Of a DNA stretch of 64,000 nt, positions 58,182 to 64,000 are shown piece after piece (position 1 is the stretch's first letter; every line of letters begins with the position of its first letter). This stretch comes from Chloroflexus sp. Y-396-1 (GTDB taxonomy: Bacteria; Chloroflexota; Chloroflexia; Chloroflexales; Chloroflexaceae), in contig NZ_KI911784.1 of NCBI RefSeq assembly GCF_000516515.1, positions 1,644,881-1,708,880 on the forward strand. Direction: 5' to 3'. The notes under the pieces are model-generated. The model was not told the DNA's origin, searched no databases, and saw nothing but the letters and a program-made list of their open reading frames with translations. A program made the position numbers and the translations under genes.

Positions 58182-60653
58182 TCACGACAACGGATCGATT
58201 AACGTTGGCGACCTATCGTTGCCGTTCCCATTCTCTTCAGGGTCTTCAACCGATAGGGCAGCAACCCGATCGCCAGGAGCAACGTTCACAAGCGTTACTC
58301 CTTGGGTTGCCCGCCCAAGCCGCGAGACCTCGCTGGCGCTGATGCGCATGACCATACCACCAGTGGTGATGAAGGTAAGCAACGAGTGATCGTGCACTAC
58401 TGCGGCAGCCGCAACCTCATCTTCGTTGCGTAGCCTGATAGAAATCACACCACCAGTCGCTCGGCCCTTGACAGGATACTCAGAGAGAGCGGTACGCTTG
58501 CCGATCCCACGAGCAGTAACCACCAGCAGATCGGCGCCTTCCTCGGCCAGATCCATGCTGACCACGCGATCACCCTCGGCCAAATTGATACCGATCACAC
58601 CGGTTGCCGGACGGCCCATTGGTCGCACTTCACTCTGCTCGAAACGGAGCGTCTGCCCACGAGCCGTAGTAAGCAGGATATCTTCGTGGCCGTGGCTGAC
58701 ACGCACCCAACCCAATACATCGCCCTCCTCAAGCCCGATGGCAATCAGACCATTTGAGCGAACCTGGCTGTATTCACGCAACTGCGTTCGCTTGATCTTG
58801 CCGCGCACCGTCGCCATTACCAGATACTCCGCATCAAACTCGCGCACAGCCAGCATCGAGGTAACCTGCTCACCTGGTTCGAGTGCCACCAGATTAACCA
58901 GGGGTAAACCTTTGGCAGTTCGTGAACTATCGGGAACTTCATGCGCTTTCAGTTGGTACACCTTGCCACGGTCGGTAAAGAAGAGCAAGTTATCGAGCGA
59001 ATTACAGGTCAACAGGTGGCGCACAATATCCTGTTCACGGGTCAGCATCCCCTTGATCCCTCGACCACCACGACGTTGAGTACGGTAGACATCGGGCAAC
59101 TGGCGTTTGATATAGCCTCGGTCAGTCAGGGTGATCATCACCCGCACGTCGGGAATCAGATCTTCATCACTCACTTCGCCGGTCACATCGGGAATAATGC
59201 GTGTGCGCCGTGGATCACCATATTTTTCCTTCAGACGGGTGAGGTCTTGCTGGATAAGATGTAACACCTTCCGCGGATTAGCCAGAATATCTTCCAGCTC
59301 GGCGATAAGCTTGATCACCTCTTGATACTCATCCTCGATCTTCTTACGTTCAAGTGCAGCGAGGCGGCGTAGTTGCAGATCAAGAATCGCCTGAGCCTGG
59401 CGTTCGGTGAGCGAGAAGTTACTCATCAGATTATTCCGTGCGCTCTCGGCAGTCCGTGAGTCGCGGATGGTCTGGATGATCGCGTCCAGATTATCGAGCG
59501 CGATCTTCAATCCCTCCAGGATATGGGCACGTTCACGGGCACGGGCCAGGTCGAACTCCGTTCGGCGGCGAATGACCTCTTGCCGATGCGTGATGTACTC
59601 TTGCAATAACCGTTTGAGGGTTAAGACACGCGGCTGACGACCGTGCTCAACCAGTGCCAGCATGTTAATCCCAAAGGTAGTTTGCATCTGGGTATGCTTG
59701 TAAAGTGCGTTAAGCACCTTCTTGGGCTGAGCATCTTGTTTCAGCAAAATGACCAGCCGCATACCGTTGCGGTCACTTTCATCGCGGACATCGCGAATCC
59801 CCTCGATCTTCCGATCCTTGACCAACTCGGCAATACGCTCCTGGAGACGTGCTTTGTTGACCTGGTAGGGGAGTTCGGTAACCACGATCATGAAAGCCCC
59901 ACGTCCGGCCTCTTCGATGTGGGTTTTTGCCCGTAACGTGATCTGGCCGCGACCGGTGCTGTAAGCAGCCAGAATTCCCTCCGTGCCTAAGATAAGCCCG
60001 GCAGTCGGAAAGTCTGGACCGGGAATAATCTTCATTAACTCCTCAACCGTGGCATCTGGATGATCGATCAGGTAGCTGATCGCATCACAGAGTTCATTGA
60101 GGTTGTGCGGAGGGATATTGGTTGCCATGCCGACGGCAATCCCAGAGGCACCGTTAAGAAGCAAATTGGGCAAAATTGCCGGCAAGACAACCGGTTCGCG
60201 GTAGCTGCCGTCGAAATTATCACGAAAATCGACGGTGTCTTTCTCAATCTCACTCAACAACTCTTCGGCAATAGGCGCTAAACGGGCCTCAGTATATCGC
60301 ATAGCGGCAGGAGGATCGCCGTCGATTGAGCCAAAATTCCCCTGGCCGTCGATGAGCGGGTAGCGCATACTCCACGGCTGTGCCATGCGGGCCAGGGCAT
60401 CGTAGACGGCACTGTCGCCATGAGGGTGCATCTTACCAAGTACATCACCGACGATACGGGCACTCTTTTTGTAGGGCTGGTTGCTCCGAAAGCCCATATC
60501 CCACATACCATAGAGAATGCGGCGCTGTACCGGTTTTAAGCCGTCGCGTGCATCAGGCAGGGCACGCGAGACGATGACGCTCATCGCGTAACTGAGGTAG
60601 GCCGTCCGCATCTCATTGGTAATGCTGACGGGCCGAACGATGCCGATTTCCAT
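58182..60653 (-). CDS. gyrA: DNA gyrase subunit A
   Basis: 823 residues; ATG 60653. Breakage-reunion subunit of the type II topoisomerase that adds negative supercoils. The quinolone-region sequence [18 protein letters not shown] and the active-site Tyr in [10 protein letters not shown] are present. The C-terminal pinwheel domain has the GyrA box QRRGGRG (in [14 protein letters not shown]), which separates it from ParC. Ser and Ala occupy the quinolone-region positions in the usual arrangement (DSAVYD). A short acidic/polar tail ([10 protein letters not shown]) follows. gyrB is not in the window. Confidence 0.97.
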   Translation of the reverse strand: MEIGIVRPVSITNEMRTAYLSYAMSVIVSRALPDARDGLKPVQRRILYGMWDMGFRSNQPYKKSARIVGDVLGKMHPHGDSAVYDALARMAQPWSMRYPLIDGQGNFGSIDGDPPAAMRYTEARLAPIAEELLSEIEKDTVDFRDNFDGSYREPVVLPAILPNLLLNGASGIAVGMATNIPPHNLNELCDAISYLIDHPDATVEELMKIIPGPDFPTAGLILGTEGILAAYSTGRGQITLRAKTHIEEAGRGAFMIVVTELPYQVNKARLQERIAELVKDRKIEGIRDVRDESDRNGMRLVILLKQDAQPKKVLNALYKHTQMQTTFGINMLALVEHGRQPRVLTLKRLLQEYITHRQEVIRRRTEFDLARARERAHILEGLKIALDNLDAIIQTIRDSRTAESARNNLMSNFSLTERQAQAILDLQLRRLAALERKKIEDEYQEVIKLIAELEDILANPRKVLHLIQQDLTRLKEKYGDPRRTRIIPDVTGEVSDEDLIPDVRVMITLTDRGYIKRQLPDVYRTQRRGGRGIKGMLTREQDIVRHLLTCNSLDNLLFFTDRGKVYQLKAHEVPDSSRTAKGLPLVNLVALEPGEQVTSMLAVREFDAEYLVMATVRGKIKRTQLREYSQVRSNGLIAIGLEEGDVLGWVRVSHGHEDILLTTARGQTLRFEQSEVRPMGRPATGVIGINLAEGDRVVSMDLAEEGADLLVVTARGIGKRTALSEYPVKGRATGGVISIRLRNEDEVAAAAVVHDHSLLTFITTGGMVMRISASEVSRLGRATQGVTLVNVAPGDRVAALSVEDPEENGNGNDRSPTLIDPLS

Positions 60654-60753
60654 TGGTTGCTCCGTTAAATTGGTTTTAGCGCATTCTTATGCGATGTTCG
60701 CCATTTGCTATTATACCCGATCCACGTCGTTCTGTCCAATAAAATCCGAAAAT

Positions 60754-60782
60754 TTGTTCGACATTTACGACTGTGTTACAAT
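60754..60782 (+). promoter_or_regulatory. Promoter for the yyaL-like gene
   Basis: TTGTTC (60754-60759), a 17-base spacer, TACAAT (60777-60782), 34 bases before ATG 60816. The 162 bases between this gene and gyrA also carry the gyrA promoter on the other strand. Confidence 0.55.
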
Positions 60783-60815
60783 TCGGACAGGAACATCTAT
60801 CAAAAAGGAGGAGGC

Positions 60816-62897
60816 ATGAGTGCCGGATCACGTCCCTTAAATCGACTGGCCTACGAATCCAGTCCGTATTTGCAGCAGCACGCCGATAATCCGGTTGACT
60901 GGTACCCGTGGGGAGAGGAGGCTCTTGAGCGCGCCCGCCGTGAAGACAAACCGATCCTGGTCAGTATTGGCTACGCTGCCTGCCATTGGTGCCATGTCAT
61001 GGCGCATGAAAGTTTTGCCGACCCTGAGATCGCAGCAATTCAAAACGAACACTTTATCAACATTAAGGTTGATCGTGAAGAACGGCCCGATCTCGATGCC
61101 ATTTATATGGCAGCAGCACAAGCTCTGACGGGACGTGGTGGCTGGCCGCTCAATGTCTTTTGTCTCCCTGACGGGACACCGTTCTACGCCGGCACCTATT
61201 TTCCTCCTGACGCAAAGGCAGCACGGTACCGGATGCCCAGTTGGCGACAGGTGTTACTCTCAATTGCCGAAGCCTATCGCTCCCGGCGCGCCGAGGTGAC
61301 AGCGTCAGCCCACGAGCTGCTCGATCATATTAAACTCCTGGCCCGTCCACTTCCAGAGACTGCCCCACTCGATGAGGCATTGTTGATTGAGGCCGCTGCC
61401 CAAATTGGGCGCGAGTTTGACCACCGGTACGGTGGTTTTGGTGATGCGCCTAAGTTTCCCCAACCGTTGGTGCTTGAGTTTTTATTACGTGCCCACCTGC
61501 GTGGCGATGTCCAGGCCTTACCGATGCTCCACCAAACGCTCGAGCAGATGGCACGCGGTGGAATGTACGATCAGGTGGGAGGAGGGTTTCACCGCTACAG
61601 CGTCGATGCACGCTGGCTGGTACCACATTTTGAGAAAATGCTCTACGATAACGCACTGCTGGCCGAGATTTACCATCTGGCGGCGCTGGTTACCGGCGAT
61701 CCGTTCCTTGCCCGTATTGCCGACGAGACCTTCGCCTATCTGCTGCGCGATCTACGCCATTCTGATGGCGCATTCTTCAGTAGCGAGGACGCTGATAGCT
61801 TACCGGTAGCAGGGGCGGCCCACGCCGAGGAGGGTGCATTTTATGTCTGGACACCTGACGAACTGCGCGTTGCCCTCGGCGACGATGCAACGCTGGTTGG
61901 CGCCTACTATGGGGTAACACGCCAGGGAAATTTTGAAGGTCGTTCGATTTTACACGTGCCACGTCCGACAACCGCAGTAGCATCAATGCTCGGCGTGTCG
62001 GTTGAACGGTTGGAGGAGACGGTAGCGCGTGCACGCCCAATCTTGCGTGCATTCCGCGAGCGACGACCCCGCCCATTTCGTGATGAAAAGATTATTACCG
62101 CATGGAATGCGCTGGCAATCCGGGCGCTGGCAGTCGCGAGTGCGCGTGTCCCGGAATATCTGGGGTTTGCCCAACAGTGCGCCGATTTTCTGCTAACGAA
62201 TCTGCGGCGTGCTGATGGTCGATTACTCCGAAGCTGGAAGGATGGGCGGCCGGGGCCAGCAGCGTTTCTCGAAGATTATGCGCTGCTTTGCGATGCGTTG
62301 ATCGAGCTGCATGCGGCCAGTGGTGAAACTCGGTATCTGGCAATCGCCATCGAACTGGCCGATGCTCTACTCGATCTCTTTTGGGATGATCAGGCTGGAA
62401 TGTTCTTCGACACCGGTTGCGATCAACCAGCATTGGTAACTCGTCCACGTGATCTGAGCGACAACGCAACACCCTCGGGTTCATCGGCAGCGGCCTACGC
62501 ATTGTTGCGGCTCTACGCAATAACCGGACGTGAGCTGTATGCAACCCGCGCTCGGCAAGTACTTGAACAGGCGACGCCTATGTTGAAGCGCTTTCCGCTC
62601 GGGTTCGGTCGGATGTTATGTGCAGCCGATATTGCGATTGGCCCAACTCGTGAACTGGCAATTATTGGCCCGTCTGATCATCCGGCAACACAGGCCTTGG
62701 TTGCGGTGGCCCGTGCGGCATACCGGCCTCGTCTGGTCATTGTACGAGCAATGCCCAATGACCCGGTTGCATTGCTCAGCCCACTGCTCAGCGGACGCAC
62801 GATGATCGACGATCGGCCCACCGCCTATCTCTGTGAGCAGTTTGCCTGTCAGTTACCGGTGACAACCCCTGAAGCACTCCAGGCGCAATTGGGTTGA
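60816..62897 (+). CDS. yyaL: YyaL/SSP411-like thioredoxin-domain protein (DUF255)
   Basis: 693 residues from ATG 60816, after AAGGAGGAGG; a longer in-frame start is not supported. The N-terminal thioredoxin-like domain contains [13 protein letters not shown] and the CxxC site in [15 protein letters not shown]. An (alpha/alpha)6-barrel-like catalytic region follows, typical of glycoside-hydrolase or epimerase folds ([52 protein letters not shown]). Bacterial homologues are widespread, but the substrate is not known. It appears monocistronic. Confidence 0.93.
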   Translation: MSAGSRPLNRLAYESSPYLQQHADNPVDWYPWGEEALERARREDKPILVSIGYAACHWCHVMAHESFADPEIAAIQNEHFINIKVDREERPDLDAIYMAAAQALTGRGGWPLNVFCLPDGTPFYAGTYFPPDAKAARYRMPSWRQVLLSIAEAYRSRRAEVTASAHELLDHIKLLARPLPETAPLDEALLIEAAAQIGREFDHRYGGFGDAPKFPQPLVLEFLLRAHLRGDVQALPMLHQTLEQMARGGMYDQVGGGFHRYSVDARWLVPHFEKMLYDNALLAEIYHLAALVTGDPFLARIADETFAYLLRDLRHSDGAFFSSEDADSLPVAGAAHAEEGAFYVWTPDELRVALGDDATLVGAYYGVTRQGNFEGRSILHVPRPTTAVASMLGVSVERLEETVARARPILRAFRERRPRPFRDEKIITAWNALAIRALAVASARVPEYLGFAQQCADFLLTNLRRADGRLLRSWKDGRPGPAAFLEDYALLCDALIELHAASGETRYLAIAIELADALLDLFWDDQAGMFFDTGCDQPALVTRPRDLSDNATPSGSSAAAYALLRLYAITGRELYATRARQVLEQATPMLKRFPLGFGRMLCAADIAIGPTRELAIIGPSDHPATQALVAVARAAYRPRLVIVRAMPNDPVALLSPLLSGRTMIDDRPTAYLCEQFACQLPVTTPEALQAQLG

Positions 62898-63051
62898 GCA
62901 GCGGTATTGGGAAGACGACGCGCAGGGGGTTGAGAACCTGCCCCTAACGTAGTGAAGGAAGGTGTCACAGCCCAGAACTAGAAATTTGTTATGATTATCC
63001 AAGCGTCAACAACGATGACAGCTCTTCTGATAGTTAAGGAACCATCGCGGC

Positions 63052-64000
63052 ATGCACATTCTTCACGTCGTTCAACTCTACTGGCCAGCACCGAGCGGAG
63101 CAGCGCGTTATTTTCAAGAGATCGGAGCGCGGCTGGTAGCTGAAGGTCATCGGGTTACTGTACTGACGACCGATGCCTTCGATCTTGAACATCTCTGGAT
63201 GGCCGGAAAACGGCGGATTAGTGAGCCAACCGGTGAGCACGATGGAGTGATGATCCGACGGCTGACAATCCGGCGTTTACCTGCACCGGCCATGCTCTAC
63301 CCGGTCATTCGGCGGCTGATGGTTGAGTTGGGGCGTGTCGGGCGGCCTGCAATCCCCTTCCTCCGCCGATTGGCAACCTTGACGCCGCAACTACCCGATC
63401 TTGCGACAGTCCTAACCGATCCGGCACTCGCCAACGTAGACATCGTTCATACCACCAACATTACGCTCGATTTTGCGCTGATCCCGGTCGCACGCTGGGC
63501 TGCCGAGCGTGGAATCACTCACATTTGTACACCCTTCGTACATCTGGGTGAACCGGGTAGTGAGCAGGTGGTGCGGTATTATGCTATGCCGCACCAGATC
63601 GAACTCCTCCGGCAGACAACCTGGGTGGCGACGATGACCGATATTGAACGGGCATACCTTATACGGCGTGGGATACCGGCCAGCCAGATTGTCACCGTTG
63701 GCGCGGGGGTCAATCCGACTGAAGTGACCGGTGGCGATGGAAGACGTTTTCGCACTACCTATCGAATCCATGGCCCGATGGTGTTAAGCCTTGGAGTAGC
63801 CGCCTTTGACAAAGGTACTGTTCATACCCTGGCTGCTATGCGGCGCCTGTGGGCACAGGGAAGCGACGCGATTTGGGTACAATGTGGGCCAGCTTTTGGC
63901 GGTTTCGCCGATACAGTAGCAGCATTGCAACCAGAGGAACAGGATCGAGTACGAATTCTCGGCTACGTTGATGATGCGACCCGACGTGATGCACTGGCGG
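63052..64000 (+). CDS. GT4-family glycosyltransferase (partial, 3' end beyond window)
   Basis: 316 codons are in the window. ATG 63052 follows AAGGAACC. N-terminal ILHVVQLYWPAPSGAARYFQ has the GT4 acceptor-loop pattern; then VDIVHTTNITLDFALIPVAR and the donor-domain beginning MVLSLGVAAFDKGTVHTLAA, VRILGYVDDA. It would transfer a sugar to a surface polysaccharide or glycolipid. The C-terminal E-x7-E region lies outside the window. Confidence 0.88.
   Translation, partial: MHILHVVQLYWPAPSGAARYFQEIGARLVAEGHRVTVLTTDAFDLEHLWMAGKRRISEPTGEHDGVMIRRLTIRRLPAPAMLYPVIRRLMVELGRVGRPAIPFLRRLATLTPQLPDLATVLTDPALANVDIVHTTNITLDFALIPVARWAAERGITHICTPFVHLGEPGSEQVVRYYAMPHQIELLRQTTWVATMTDIERAYLIRRGIPASQIVTVGAGVNPTEVTGGDGRRFRTTYRIHGPMVLSLGVAAFDKGTVHTLAAMRRLWAQGSDAIWVQCGPAFGGFADTVAALQPEEQDRVRILGYVDDATRRDALA

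Overview
The window looks like a chromosomal segment of a filamentous anoxygenic phototroph of the genus Chloroflexus or a very close relative (phylum Chloroflexota). The main support is a one-piece tmRNA on the minus strand whose tag reads ANTNTRVQPRLALAA, close to the tag I recall for Chloroflexus. The moderate GC content, the PHB-type thiolase/reductase pair, the GSI-beta glutamine synthetase and the style of the large Calx-beta surface protein also fit. The species assignment is inference.

Layout. 1-7 kb: a partial AAA+ ATPase on the minus strand faces a plus-strand pair, a small membrane-anchored protein and a membrane-anchored glucosaminidase-like protein, whose promoter carries a LexA-like palindrome. 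A degenerate LytM/M23 protein, a 1.1 kb repeat-rich gap and a TPR membrane protein follow. 7.5-10.4 kb: ssrA (tmRNA) and a divergent acyl-CoA ligase. 10.4-13.6 kb: the pyrimidine operon pyrR-pyrB-pyrC behind a PyrR-type attenuator that also holds a small leader ORF. 14.3-16 kb: a decayed secreted lectin/lyase-like gene with an in-frame TAG and a homopolymer frameshift. 16.5-19.6 kb: htpG and a lone pxpC-like gene. 20.3-26.4 kb: a small membrane protein, a 1067-residue SARP/MalT-like regulator, a candidate phasin, and the acetoacetyl-CoA reductase/thiolase pair (phaB, phaA) of PHB synthesis. 27-31.6 kb: a GNAT acetyltransferase, then a SAM-I riboswitch operon (PLP sulfur enzyme, MTHFR, methionine aminopeptidase, small hypothetical). 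31.9-34.8 kb: small membrane proteins and a C45-type acyltransferase/peptidase. 35-46.7 kb: a sensor histidine kinase overlapping a giant (about 3160 aa) Calx-beta repeat protein with two recent tandem-duplication arrays. 47-55.8 kb: metallo-hydrolase, glycosyltransferase, eIF2B-like protein, hybrid histidine kinase, PfkB kinase plus BtpA-family protein, and a GT-A-like protein. 56.2-64 kb: glnA, gyrA, a YyaL/DUF255 protein and a partial glycosyltransferase.

The intergenic spaces are unusually large and rich in dispersed non-coding repeats. At least three homologous families (called R1, R2 and R3 here) recur in the window, together with CT-rich perfect hairpins and GC-rich REP-like palindromes. 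Several start codons were moved inward from the longest reading frame because a clear Shine-Dalgarno sequence marks an internal start. The most informative regulatory stretches are the PyrR leader, the SAM riboswitch whose terminator overlaps the ribosome binding site, the LexA-like operator near 1.63 kb and the direct repeats plus hairpin in the glnA leader. I see no CRISPR array, rRNA, tRNA or intact transposase gene.
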